The notes under the pieces were generated by a model, which saw only the letters and a list, made by a program, of their open reading frames with translations, was not told the origin of the DNA and did not search any database. Below are positions 1 to 7,838 of a stretch of DNA of 39,435 bases, in pieces (the first letter of the stretch is position 1; each line of letters opens with the position of its first letter). Position numbers and translations under genes: made by a program. Where the stretch lies: NCBI GenBank assembly GCA_003560915.1, contig PWJM01000169.1, forward strand, positions 1-39,435, written 5' to 3'. Source of the stretch: Syntrophomonadaceae bacterium. GTDB taxonomy: Bacteria > Bacillota > Dethiobacteria > SKNC01.

Positions 1-119
1 AAAAATTAAGTAAGGTGTCCCCAGAATTCAGAATTCCCCAAGGGAAAAAGCTCCTTGAAGAACAATTATTAAATAGAATTATACCGGGTCCAAATTTTAA
101 ACTAATTTTCTAAAACATC

Positions 120-148
120 TTGCTAAAAAGAAAAACTTATACTAAAAT
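120..148 (+). promoter_or_regulatory. Candidate promoter of the ZIP transporter gene
   Basis: A TTGCTA -35 box at 120-125 and a TAAAAT -10 box at 143-148 are separated by 17 bases, in an AT-rich stretch about 90 bases before the start codon at 240. The match is moderate and an overlapping TATACT at 139-144 could be used instead. No operator is evident. Confidence 0.4.
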
Positions 149-239
149 AGAAATAGATTCTCTGTCTCAATATGATAAGACATAATAAATGACTTTTTAA
201 AAGCTTTTTCAAAAATCTCTCAGAAAGGACTCATACTTT

Positions 240-983
240 ATGGATTATATTTATCAAATTACCTTGATTGGTTTCTTGGCCGGGATTATTGGAACCGGTT
301 CCGGAGGATTAGTTGCCCTGGTGTTAAAAAAACCAAAAATTGAACTGCTCAGTTTTTTCCTGGGCTTTGCAGGAGGCATTATGCTGGCCATTGTTTTCGC
401 CGATCTCCTACCGGAGGCCGTGGAATTTGGAGGCATTATCCCGGCTACCATAGGACTGGTCATAGGAACACTGCTAATTTTGATGTTAGACCTTTATCTA
501 CCTCATACTCATTTTTTCCAAGGAACTGACGAACATTCCTGTTATGTAAGGACCGGTGCCATGCTGGGATTGGGTATTGCCATGCACAACCTGCCTGAAG
601 GAATTGCCATTGGAGCTGGCTACATGGCTTCTCCTACACTGGGCTTAGGCCTGGCTATAATCATCGCCATTCACAATATTCCCGAAGGCATGGCCATGGC
701 TGCCCCCATGTGTGCAGGAGGAGTAAGCATCAAAAGAGTTTTACTGTATACAGGAATGGCAGGCCTGCCTATGGGTGTTGGAGCCTTTATTGGTGCCTCG
801 GTAAGCAATATTTCACCTGTTGTTTTATCATTAGCCCTGGGCTTTGCCGGAGGAGCAATGCTTTATATTGTTTTTGACGAACTTATTCCCGACGCACAAA
901 AAATAGCTAAGGGACATTCAGGGACTTTTGGAGCCGTATTTGGCGCTATCTTTGGCACAATATTACTTTATTTATTACATTAA
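240..983 (+). CDS. ZIP family divalent metal transporter
   Basis: This 247-residue integral membrane protein is a ZIP family transporter, which moves zinc, iron or related divalent cations into the cytoplasm. The two family signatures in the metal-binding helices are visible: HNLPEGIAIG near residue 119 and HNIPEGMAMA near residue 144. Hydrophobic segments are spread through the whole protein, consistent with about eight helices, and the length fits the bacterial GufA/ZupT-type subgroup. The ATG at 240 follows an AAAGGA ribosome site about ten bases upstream. The gene seems monocistronic, with a hairpin terminator about 125 bases after the stop. The preferred metal cannot be read from sequence. 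Confidence 0.9.
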   Translation: MDYIYQITLIGFLAGIIGTGSGGLVALVLKKPKIELLSFFLGFAGGIMLAIVFADLLPEAVEFGGIIPATIGLVIGTLLILMLDLYLPHTHFFQGTDEHSCYVRTGAMLGLGIAMHNLPEGIAIGAGYMASPTLGLGLAIIIAIHNIPEGMAMAAPMCAGGVSIKRVLLYTGMAGLPMGVGAFIGASVSNISPVVLSLALGFAGGAMLYIVFDELIPDAQKIAKGHSGTFGAVFGAIFGTILLYLLH

Positions 984-1106
984 GCTTACCATTGACATTC
1001 CTCAGGGAAGACGTTTAATTAATTCCGAAGCAATTTTATCATTCCCTTGGAGGGTCAATAGACCTCGACGATTCCGCCAATTTCCCTTAATTAAATCGTT
1101 TATAAG

Positions 1107-1147
1107 TGCCGAAAAAATAAGAAACTTATTTTATCCGGCATTTTTTA
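1107..1147 (+). terminator. Rho-independent terminator after the ZIP gene
   Basis: TGCCG pairs with CGGCA and an inner AAAATAAG/CTTATTTT stem extends it; TTTTTTATT follows directly. It lies in the 363-base gap 984-1346. Apart from this hairpin, that gap holds a GTGA-N5-TCAC palindrome near 1197-1209 and the promoter/operator of the next gene, and I see no gene in it. Confidence 0.75.
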
Positions 1148-1237
1148 TTAATCAAGGTCCTTCATAGTGACATTTTCAAGATATTATTTTTATGGTGAGA
1201 TTATCACAAGATAAACACACACCCGACCCTATAACTA

Positions 1238-1266
1238 TTGACATTGATAAGATGATAAATTATAAT
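1238..1266 (+). promoter_or_regulatory. Consensus sigma-A promoter of the Met-rich membrane protein gene
   Basis: TTGACA at 1238-1243 and TATAAT at 1261-1266 are separated by exactly 17 bases, a perfect vegetative promoter. The predicted start is near 1273, immediately before the inverted repeat described separately. A perfect promoter with an operator at the start suggests strong repression that is relieved by a signal. Confidence 0.85.
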
Positions 1267-1275
1267 AAAACCAAG

Positions 1276-1296
1276 ATATACCCCTTGGGGGTATAT
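1276..1296 (+). promoter_or_regulatory. CsoR-type operator (TACCCC-TT-GGGGGTA palindrome)
   Basis: A near-perfect inverted repeat has ATATACCCC arms around a short centre and a G-rich right arm, GGGGGTATAT. This is the form of operator bound by CsoR family copper sensors; the Bacillus copZA operator has a similar TACCC/GGGGGTA core. It sits at about +4 to +24 of the consensus promoter, where a bound repressor would block initiation. No csoR gene is in the window, so the regulator would act in trans. A related RcnR/FrmR/CstR-type member is also possible. Confidence 0.7.
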
Positions 1297-1346
1297 GGCA
1301 AAAAATTTAATTATTAGATTAATAATTGATACAGGAGGGAATAACC

Positions 1347-1862
1347 ATGACCAAAAAAACTATTTCATTAAAACACAAAATCTTGTGGGGAGCCATTGCC
1401 GGTATTGCTGCAGGCATGATTATGGGGGCTGTGGGTTATACTCTGCATGCCCTGGGTATTATGGCTGTATCCGGTATGAAGTTAAATGCCAGTATGATAT
1501 TACCCTTAGAATTAATGGATACTGGCTGGGTTTTTGCCGCAGGCATGCTGGTCCACATGGGCTTTTCTGCTTTTTTTGCCCTGGCATTCGTTTTCCTGGC
1601 AGATTTACTTAATTATAAAAACTATACTGTTTTGGGACTTTTGTACGGAGTGATTATATTTGTGGTCAATGCCGGGATTATGGCCCCCCTAATGGGCCTG
1701 CACGCACCATTCTGGAATATGCCCTTAAAAGGAATACTTTCTACATTATCCGTACGTTTAATTTACGGAGGTTTTTTGGGTTACTTTGCAGGCCGCTGGG
1801 CCTTTTCCGGAAAAATTGAAAACAAGGCTACCGTTGAAAAGAGATCCTCAAAAGTGAGCTAA
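1347..1862 (+). CDS. Met-rich multi-pass membrane protein under a CsoR-like operator
   Basis: The product is a 171-residue protein with about four predicted membrane segments, roughly residues 10-35, 55-85, 90-115 and 128-150, and a charged C-terminal tail. I do not recognise the family with certainty. Methionines are frequent in and around the helices, for example GMIMG, GMLVHMG, GIMAPLMG and APFWNM, with several histidines at helix ends, which would suit binding of soft metals such as Cu(I). The ATG at 1347 follows an AGGAGGGA ribosome site; a TTG seven codons upstream is unlikely. The operator points to copper or another thiophilic metal as inducer. A metal-handling role is inference, with regulation as the main support. 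Confidence 0.75.
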   Translation: MTKKTISLKHKILWGAIAGIAAGMIMGAVGYTLHALGIMAVSGMKLNASMILPLELMDTGWVFAAGMLVHMGFSAFFALAFVFLADLLNYKNYTVLGLLYGVIIFVVNAGIMAPLMGLHAPFWNMPLKGILSTLSVRLIYGGFLGYFAGRWAFSGKIENKATVEKRSSKVS

Positions 1863-1869
1863 AACTATT

Positions 1870-1901
1870 AAAAATCCCCCTTAATTAAGGGGGATTTTTT
1901 T
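1870..1901. terminator. Bidirectional terminator between convergent genes
   Basis: A perfect palindrome, AAATCCCCC-TTAATTAA-GGGGGATTT, is flanked by T-runs on both strands. It ends the membrane protein transcript on the plus strand, and also overlaps the last codons and stop of the sensor kinase gene on the minus strand. Confidence 0.85.
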
Positions 1902-3276
1902 GCTCTGCCGAAAAAAGCAGGGAAAAGAAGAAAGTACTGCCGCCATTGGGCCTGTTCTCCGCCCAAATAGAGCCTCCGTGGGCTTCAACGAAACTTTTTG
2001 CTATGGCAAGCCCCAGGCCGCTGCCTCCATCTTTTTTGGGATATTCTTTTCTTGAACGATAAAACCGTTCAAAAATATAAGGCAGGTCCTCCGGTTTGAC
2101 TCCAGGGCCATTGTCGGATACATAAATAACAACCCTGCCTTCCTTAACTTGTGCCCCTAAAGTAATATTACCCTCCTCCGGTGTATAGCGAATAGCGTTT
2201 CCAACCAGGTTAATCAGAACCTGCATAATTTTATTCCGATCTATTTTTAGAATAATATCTTCCTCAGGAATGTTTTTCTCGAATTTAATTCTTTTTAACG
2301 CAATTTCATACTGAAAAGTCTGAGATACTTTATGAAAAAGTTCTTTTAAGTTTATCTTAAAAAATTTTAGGTTCAACCTTCCTGCTTCCGCCAGGCTGAT
2401 GTCTTGAAGGTCGTTAACCAGCATGGTTATTCGAATTATTTCATCATGAAGAGAAGAAATAATCTCCGGATTCGGCTTAATAATCCCCGCCTGTAGAGAC
2501 TCCAGGTTTCCCTGTAAGATTGATAAAGGAGTCCTGAGTTCATGGGCCACATCAGCAGTCATATTTCTTTTTAACTCTTCGCTTTTTTCAACACTTTCGG
2601 CCATTTTATTAAATGCTTCTCCCAGCTTACCGATTTCATCTTGAGAATCTACAATCACCCTGGCCTTAAAATTACCTCTTGTAAACTCCTCTACCCCAGC
2701 ATTCAGTCTATACAGAGGTGAAACAATTTTTCGGGCAAAAAAAAGGCTTAATACTACCGCTAATAATACAGCAATGACTCCCCCCCAGAAGATGGCATCA
2801 GTTAATGAACGGGAAAATTCCTCCTCCAGAGAAACTGTTCCCTGAGGTGAAACGGGATTTAAAAAAAGTGTACCCACCCTCATGTCTTCGACTTCTACAG
2901 GTAAACCTCCCGCCAGGGTGGCTTTTGATAGCACTCTATTCTCCAATGAAGGCTCCCCTGTATCAAGGATTACCTTTCCTTCAGCATCCGCTAGAATTAA
3001 CTGGTCTCCGGGAAGCAGCCTCCCCCCTCTACCCCTTCTATGGGCCAAATCTTCATAAATATCCTCAATACCCTCCCAGCCGTCTTTCTGCAAATAATGA
3101 ACCGTAAAAATATCTGCCCACTGTTCTAACCTGGCCGTACGATATTGAACTACAAAATCTTTGAAAAAAAAGTTGACGGAAAAATTAGCTATAATAATTA
3201 TTATCATGGCTGTAATAATAACTGTTGTAACAAAAGCAAAAGTAATTTTCGGATGAAGCTTCATATTTTTAAACAT
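1885..3276 (-). CDS. Two-component sensor histidine kinase (BaeS-like architecture)
   Basis: This 463-residue membrane kinase would phosphorylate the response regulator encoded just upstream. It has a transmembrane helix at about residues 10-32, an extracytoplasmic sensor region at about 33-160, and a second helix at about 162-182. These are followed by a HAMP linker, a HisKA domain with phospho-acceptor H245 in the motif VAHELRTPLS, and an ATPase domain with the N-box NLVGNAIRYT, DNGPG and GLGLAI. The sensor region has no signature I can link to a ligand. The ATG at 3276 follows AGGTG about nine bases upstream. It is transcribed after the regulator gene with a 118-base gap. Confidence 0.92.
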   Translation of the reverse strand: MFKNMKLHPKITFAFVTTVIITAMIIIIIANFSVNFFFKDFVVQYRTARLEQWADIFTVHYLQKDGWEGIEDIYEDLAHRRGRGGRLLPGDQLILADAEGKVILDTGEPSLENRVLSKATLAGGLPVEVEDMRVGTLFLNPVSPQGTVSLEEEFSRSLTDAIFWGGVIAVLLAVVLSLFFARKIVSPLYRLNAGVEEFTRGNFKARVIVDSQDEIGKLGEAFNKMAESVEKSEELKRNMTADVAHELRTPLSILQGNLESLQAGIIKPNPEIISSLHDEIIRITMLVNDLQDISLAEAGRLNLKFFKINLKELFHKVSQTFQYEIALKRIKFEKNIPEEDIILKIDRNKIMQVLINLVGNAIRYTPEEGNITLGAQVKEGRVVIYVSDNGPGVKPEDLPYIFERFYRSRKEYPKKDGGSGLGLAIAKSFVEAHGGSIWAENRPNGGSTFFFSLLFSAEQKNPP

Positions 3277-3394
3277 TTATAATTGCACCTGGCCCTTATT
3301 ATAAATTTGTTACCTTCTCAGATGAAGCGATAGCGAAACTTGTGACGATTATGGCAAAAGGACACCTTTTTTAGAGAGATATCCTGCATAATAA

Positions 3395-4087
3395 TTAGTC
3401 AGAAATATCAAATTTATAACCCAGCCCGTATACTGTTTTGATGTATTCAGGTTCTGCAGGATTTTTCTCGATTTTGTGTCTTACGTTACTGATGTGAGTA
3501 TCAATAGACCTTTCATACCCTCCATAGGATTCCTCCAGGGCAGCGTTTAGGATCTGCAAACGGCTGTAAACCCGACCGGGGTTTTGTGCTAATAAAGCCA
3601 GTATTTTAAATTCTGTTGCCGTCAAAGGGATATCCTTCCCGTTCAACTTTACCTGGTAGCGTTCAATATTGATTTGTAAGTCACCCCTTATGATGGATTC
3701 TTCCTTTTCTAAACTGCCAAAGTCGCTTCTGCGTAAAGCGGCCCTTATTCTGGCCGATAATTCTGCCAGACTAAAGGGTTTTGTTATGTAATCGTCAGCT
3801 CCCATTTCCAAACCCAATATCTTATCTGTTTCCTGGGTTTTTGCCGTAAGCATAATGATGGGAACACGGCTGGTTTTCCTTATTTCCCGGCAGAGGTCCA
3901 AACCATTCATTTCCGGCAGCATTAGATCCAGTAAGATTAAGTCAGGATTATTATTTTTTAAAAATTCCCTGGCCTGATACCCACTCTCAGCCGTCAAAAC
4001 TTCAAAACTTTCCTGCTCCATATATTTTTTGACTAAAATTCGTATTTTTTCTTCATCCTCAATCAACAGGATTTTTTTATTAGACAT
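3395..4087 (-). CDS. OmpR/PhoB family response regulator
   Basis: This 230-residue DNA-binding regulator pairs with the adjacent kinase. The receiver domain, about residues 5-118, has the acidic pair at E10/D11, phospho-acceptor D54 in LLDLMLPEM, and the conserved lysine in YITKPF. The winged-helix DNA-binding domain follows at about 130-228 and ends with the typical YIKTVYGLGYKF strand-wing. I chose the ATG at 4087 because AGGGGTGA lies five bases before it; a GTG three codons earlier overlaps that site. OmpR-type regulators bind direct repeats with about 11-bp spacing, and such a repeat lies upstream at 4261-4277. Confidence 0.92.
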   Translation of the reverse strand: MSNKKILLIEDEEKIRILVKKYMEQESFEVLTAESGYQAREFLKNNNPDLILLDLMLPEMNGLDLCREIRKTSRVPIIMLTAKTQETDKILGLEMGADDYITKPFSLAELSARIRAALRRSDFGSLEKEESIIRGDLQINIERYQVKLNGKDIPLTATEFKILALLAQNPGRVYSRLQILNAALEESYGGYERSIDTHISNVRHKIEKNPAEPEYIKTVYGLGYKFDISD

Positions 4088-4223
4088 TTCGGTCACCCCT
4101 GATTATTGTTGTAATTTAAAAGAAGAAAGCCTGAGTTAAACATTTATATATTAAAACATTTTATCAAAGTTAGTATACCATATCTATTATTCCCTGAAGA
4201 GTTACAATATGGACCTAATTTCT

Positions 4224-4277
4224 AGTATACCCGGACAATCTCCAGAACCTCTTAAGCAAATGTCAAGAAAATGTCAA
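4224..4277 (-). promoter_or_regulatory. Candidate regulated promoter with TTGACA direct repeats upstream of the response regulator
   Basis: On the minus strand two TTGACATTT units begin 11 bases apart, with TTGACA at 4277-4272 and 4266-4261. A TATACT -10 box follows at 4229-4224 with no good -35 box 17 bases before it. The repeats would then sit at about -42 to -64, the usual place for an OmpR/PhoB-type activator. Autoregulation by the downstream regulator is inferred from position and spacing only. Confidence 0.4.
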
Positions 4278-4293
4278 GAATTTAACCAAAAAA

Positions 4294-4326
4294 AAGTGCT
4301 GCCGGGTAATGCCCGGCAGCACTTTT
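4294..4326 (-). terminator. Strong rho-independent terminator of the protease-MFS-SPW gene group
   Basis: AGTGCTGCCGGG pairs perfectly with CCCGGCAGCACT around a five-base loop, and eight T residues follow on the minus strand. It starts about 25 bases after the stop of the small SPW-like gene and insulates it from the two-component genes. Confidence 0.9.
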
Positions 4327-4350
4327 TAGGCTGGAGTTTCCCTGTTAATC

Positions 4351-4542
4351 CTAACCCTGGCCTTCCTGTTGTTTGGCATCTACGTTGCTTTTAACAAACA
4401 AGAAATACGCGTTATAAAGTGCGACTACAATACCTAAAACAACGTTATTCCCCAACAAAGTAGTCGGGGTGAGGATATTAGTAAAGTTTACGATTGCCAG
4501 CCACGCACCAACTACAATATGGATTAAGTGAAACGTAGTCAT
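4351..4542 (-). CDS. Small SPW-repeat-like membrane protein
   Basis: This 63-residue protein has two hydrophobic segments, about residues 3-22 and 30-50. The pattern GAWLAIVNF...NNVVLGIVVALYNAY resembles one SPW repeat, a small two-helix membrane unit of unknown function. The start is uncertain. The ATG at 4542 has AAGGAGG eleven bases before it, an ATG at 4551 is only two bases from that site, and a GTG at 4581 would add a basic leader. It is the last gene before a strong terminator and is probably cotranscribed with the MFS gene. Confidence 0.65.
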   Translation of the reverse strand: MTTFHLIHIVVGAWLAIVNFTNILTPTTLLGNNVVLGIVVALYNAYFLFVKSNVDAKQQEGQG

Positions 4543-4624
4543 AAGCGCCATAACCTCCTTTTTACGCTTATACTTTCCCACTCAATCCTGTTTTATGCAC
4601 AAAATTTTTGTTTTTTTAAAAATT

Positions 4625-5926
4625 TTATCCAGTATATTCCTGCACATTTTTTCGTCTCAAAACAAATGACATCGCTGCTCCGAAAAAGGAAGTGAGGGAA
4701 GCTACAAAAAAAGGAAGGCTGAAATTAGCTGTAAAATCTACTAACAATCCTGAAATCCAGGGAGCAAAAACCTGGCCAATTCCAAACCCCAGGGTGATAA
4801 AACCCAAAGCAGCAGGTGCTCCTCTAGGGCCCATAGTATCCCCACATAAAGCAGCCATAATCCCGGGAATGCTCCAGGCAGTTAGACCGAATAACATGCT
4901 GGATAACAAAAACCCCGGATGGTTCTGAGCACCGCCCATGACACCAAAGGATACGGATTGAAGAAGAAAAACAACCCCAAGAGTCTTTTCCCGTCCGAAA
5001 TAATCAGAAACTGTCCCCCAAAGAAAACCGCTGAAAATACTTATTATTCCCACTAAAGACCACAAATTACCTGCTGCCGTTTCCTGCAGGCCTCTTCCGT
5101 TTACCAGGTAAGCAATAAAAAAAGTGGAATAAATAATATAGGAAAAACCAAAAAGAGAATATACTGCTGCCAGAATCCACAAATATTTTTCTGTGCAGAC
5201 CTGTTTTAAGCTAAATAAAACTGCTGTATTTTTTTCCGTATGTGAGTTAAGAAAGACAGAAACTTCTTCTTTTTCTTTCAGGTTACTTCCCAGGGCATTT
5301 AAACTTTTTTCTTTGGGGTGGTTGCGCAAAAGCAGATAGGCCGCGGCAGCAACGACAATAACAAGTCCACCTAAAACAAACCAGCTGTACCGCCACCCTA
5401 CCCCCTGATAACCGGTTAAAATTCTTGGCACCAAATATCCTGTGCTTAAGAGACCCAGCCCGGATCCCCCTACCATAAGACCCGTGGCCATTCCCCTACG
5501 ATTTCCCTTAAACCAGGAACTGGCCAGACCCATAACAGGAATATTGCTTCCTCCGCTCCCAATCCCCGTAATCACTCTAAAAATAAAAGCTGCATAAAAA
5601 GTATTAGAAAGTCCCGTGAAAAGCATGGCTGCTCCGGTAACCAGCAGAGAAAAAGAAACCACCAGCCTGGGTCCATATCTAACAGCCAGTACTCCTCCAG
5701 TAAGAGCAAATAACAAGTAGCCGATAAAATTCCCTGAAGCCAAAAGGCCCATCTGTGTATAATTAAGATCCAGTGCTTCTTTCATAGAGGGAAGAATCAC
5801 CGTATAACCAAAGCGCCCGTAGCCCAATGAAGCCATTACTGTAAAAATACTTACAGCAAGTATTACATAGGCATAATGAAAAGAGGAAAGCCTGGATGCT
5901 ATTTCACCTTTTATCCGTTTTCCCAT
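4625..5926 (-). CDS. Major facilitator superfamily transporter (YbfB/YjiJ-like)
   Basis: This 433-residue protein has twelve hydrophobic segments in two halves joined by a charged loop at about residues 200-235, the layout of an MFS secondary transporter. The first helix carries YGRFGYTVILPSM, close to the GLGRFAYTPLLPAM pattern of the YbfB/YjiJ subgroup, and a short basic loop after helix 2 matches motif A. The substrate is not deducible. The start at 5926 follows AAAGGAG at about twelve bases and lies 17 bases after the stop of the M50 protease gene, so the two are probably one transcript. Confidence 0.87.
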   Translation of the reverse strand: MGKRIKGEIASRLSSFHYAYVILAVSIFTVMASLGYGRFGYTVILPSMKEALDLNYTQMGLLASGNFIGYLLFALTGGVLAVRYGPRLVVSFSLLVTGAAMLFTGLSNTFYAAFIFRVITGIGSGGSNIPVMGLASSWFKGNRRGMATGLMVGGSGLGLLSTGYLVPRILTGYQGVGWRYSWFVLGGLVIVVAAAAYLLLRNHPKEKSLNALGSNLKEKEEVSVFLNSHTEKNTAVLFSLKQVCTEKYLWILAAVYSLFGFSYIIYSTFFIAYLVNGRGLQETAAGNLWSLVGIISIFSGFLWGTVSDYFGREKTLGVVFLLQSVSFGVMGGAQNHPGFLLSSMLFGLTAWSIPGIMAALCGDTMGPRGAPAALGFITLGFGIGQVFAPWISGLLVDFTANFSLPFFVASLTSFFGAAMSFVLRRKNVQEYTG

Positions 5927-5943
5927 GAATATCTTTTTCTCCT

Positions 5944-7074
5944 TTAATCCAAAGAACCAAACATAGTTTTTATTTTAATCACCCTCATCATATCCGTATT
6001 GCTTAAAATCCCTGTAAGCCTGTCCTCCTGAACTACCAGGGCCCTTCCTGCTCCCTCCGAGGCCATTTTCATCATGGCTTCCACTGCTTCAGAATCCGGG
6101 TGTACTATCAGGCAGTGCTCCAAAGGGACCATGACCTCGCCCACCTCTGTTCTTGCCCATTGTGATTTTGGAATATCTTTCAGCCTGTTCATGGTTATGA
6201 GCCCTTTTAAATTAGAATCCTCCATCACCGGAAAAGCGCCAAATTTATAACGATAAAATTCTTCAATAAGTTCTTCAATGCTCATTCCAATATTAACCAC
6301 CTGGACCTGCTCACTCATAACATCTTTGACTTTGATTCCGGAAAGGGATTCTTTGAGTGCCACCTGGCTGTAGCTGGACTGGCCCGCTTGATAAAGCAGC
6401 CACCCTAAAAATATATACCAGAGACCCCAAACAGTTCCGGCCATAAACAGCATTACAAAACCAATCCCCATGGCAAAAAAAGCAAAATAACTTCCTGCCA
6501 ACACCGCAATTCGGGTGGCATTTAAAAGATTACCTTTCCACAACCATAAAAATGCCCTTAACAGCCTCCCACCATCCAGTGGAAAGGCTGGAATTAAGTT
6601 CAAAATACCTACCAGCAGGTTCATTCTGGCTAAAAACCAGACCCCTTCACTAATTGGGATTCCCCTGGGGAGAACCAGATAAATTATTCCAAACATCGCC
6701 GACAAAACAAGGCTGGATAAAGGCCCTACCACTGTTATTTTTAACTCTGCAGCGGGAAGCTCAGGTTCCTTTTTCATTTGAGCTACCCCACCAAAGATAA
6801 ATAAAGTAATTTTATTAATGGGGATCCCCTCTTTAATGGCCATAAGGGAATGGGCAAGTTCATGAATCAGTACAGATATAAAAACAAGAATTGTGGTGCT
6901 TATACCCAAAATCCAATGAATAGTATCCTCCGTCTCAGGAAGCACCTGAGGATAGTAATGCCTGGATAAAGTATAACTGAAGAGGAAAAACACTAAAAAC
7001 CAGCTGATATCCAGTTCCACATCTATTCCAAAAATTTTTAATATTTTAATGGCATTTCTGAACAAATTTCTCAT
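5944..7074 (-). CDS. Site-2 protease family (M50) metalloprotease with CBS domain pair
   Basis: This membrane zinc protease of about 376 residues cleaves substrates within the membrane. The zinc motif HELAH lies in a helix near residue 75 and the second metal-ligand motif, NLIPAFPLDGGR, near residue 155. Two CBS domains, about residues 245-365, form the C-terminus and usually bind adenine nucleotides to regulate activity. The start is ambiguous: the ATG at 7074 sits directly after GGGAG, a GTG at 7107 has no good ribosome site, and a TTG at 7065 has better spacing. It heads a likely operon with the MFS transporter. Its substrate is unknown. Confidence 0.88.
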   Translation of the reverse strand: MRNLFRNAIKILKIFGIDVELDISWFLVFFLFSYTLSRHYYPQVLPETEDTIHWILGISTTILVFISVLIHELAHSLMAIKEGIPINKITLFIFGGVAQMKKEPELPAAELKITVVGPLSSLVLSAMFGIIYLVLPRGIPISEGVWFLARMNLLVGILNLIPAFPLDGGRLLRAFLWLWKGNLLNATRIAVLAGSYFAFFAMGIGFVMLFMAGTVWGLWYIFLGWLLYQAGQSSYSQVALKESLSGIKVKDVMSEQVQVVNIGMSIEELIEEFYRYKFGAFPVMEDSNLKGLITMNRLKDIPKSQWARTEVGEVMVPLEHCLIVHPDSEAVEAMMKMASEGAGRALVVQEDRLTGILSNTDMMRVIKIKTMFGSLD

Positions 7075-7171
7075 CTCCCTTTTTTTAATCAGGCTATGCA
7101 AAACCACTTTAATAATTAATCTGATGATTTTAAAAATGAATTCTCCATTTTTGTGGCACTATCCTGCCTGG

Positions 7172-7206
7172 GCATAAAAAAAGAAAACACCGAAACAAAT
7201 CGGTGT
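7172..7206 (-). terminator. Terminator after the Spo0E-like gene
   Basis: ACACCG pairs with CGGTGT around an eight-base loop, followed on the minus strand by a T-rich tract, TTTCTTTTTTT. It lies about 60 bases past the Spo0E-like stop codon. Confidence 0.7.
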
Positions 7207-7264
7207 GTATAAATTATCTTTTGTGTTATAAAAATATAATTTTATATATATCCTTTTATATATC

Positions 7265-7435
7265 TTAAGAATAGTTCATCAGTCTAAGAAAACTATAGTA
7301 ATCCTCCTGCAGGGTCTCCAGTTCCCTGGTCTTTTCCAAAACTTCATCATCAATACAATCTTTTTCAACAACCATCTCCTGCAGCTCATCCCTTACCTTT
7401 TTAATTTCATCCAGTAATACTTCTATATTAGCCAC
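7265..7435 (-). CDS. Spo0E-like small protein (putative aspartyl phosphatase family)
   Basis: This is a 56-residue, highly charged helical protein. Family members are two-helix coiled coils that dephosphorylate Spo0A~P and so hold back sporulation. The pattern LLDEIKKVRDELQEM, a short turn, then DDEVLEKTRELETLQEDYY fits the family spacing. The usual signature SQELD is replaced by TRELE, so phosphatase activity on Spo0A is not assured. The GTG start at 7435 is set by a very good AAGGGGTGA ribosome site five bases upstream. The gene stands alone between its terminator and the tRNA cluster. Confidence 0.7.
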   Translation of the reverse strand: MANIEVLLDEIKKVRDELQEMVVEKDCIDDEVLEKTRELETLQEDYYSFLRLMNYS

Positions 7436-7591
7436 ACTGTTCACCCCTTAAGCAGTGTGCCCTGATATAAAATTTTTATTACCTATGATATGAATACCGG
7501 TCAGAAGTTCCTTTTCCGTCAGGCAGATGATATTATTAATATCATTGGAAATTTATAAATTAAAAGCCGGCTCCCACTGCATATCTGATAA

Positions 7592-7623
7592 TAAAAAGCC
7601 CTCTTTTCGTTATGAAAGAGGAC
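7592..7623 (-). terminator. Terminator of the tRNA cluster
   Basis: CCTCTTTC and GAAAAGAGG form a hairpin followed on the minus strand by CTTTTTATT, about 40 bases after the CCA end of tRNA-Leu. The flanking stretch 7436-7591 shows no gene. Confidence 0.75.
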
Positions 7624-7661
7624 AAATTTAGAAGGATTTTACTAAATCCAGTTATAATCGA

Positions 7662-7750
7662 TGGTGCCGGAGACCGGAATTGAACCGGTACGGGCGTTAA
7701 AGCCCGAGGGATTTTAAGTCCCTTGCGTCTGCCATTTCCGCCACTCCGGC
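7662..7750 (-). tRNA. tRNA-Leu (anticodon TAA)
   Basis: An 89-base class II tRNA with a long variable arm (CGGGCTTTAACGCCCG) and encoded CCA. The acceptor GCCGGAG pairs with CTCCGGC. The anticodon loop CTTAAAA gives TAA, reading UUA. It is last in the six-tRNA transcript. Confidence 0.97.
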
Positions 7751-7755
7751 AGATT

Positions 7756-7829
7756 TGGAGGCGACACCCGGATTTGAACCGGGGATAAAGGATTTGCAGT
7801 CCTCTGCCTTACCACTTGGCTATGTCGCC
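7756..7829 (-). tRNA. tRNA-Cys (anticodon GCA)
   Basis: A 74-base tRNA with encoded CCA. The acceptor GGCGACA pairs with TGTCGCC, the anticodon loop is CTGCAAA, and the T-loop is GTTCAAATC. Five bases separate it from tRNA-Leu. Confidence 0.97.
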
Positions 7830-7838
7830 TTAATAAAA

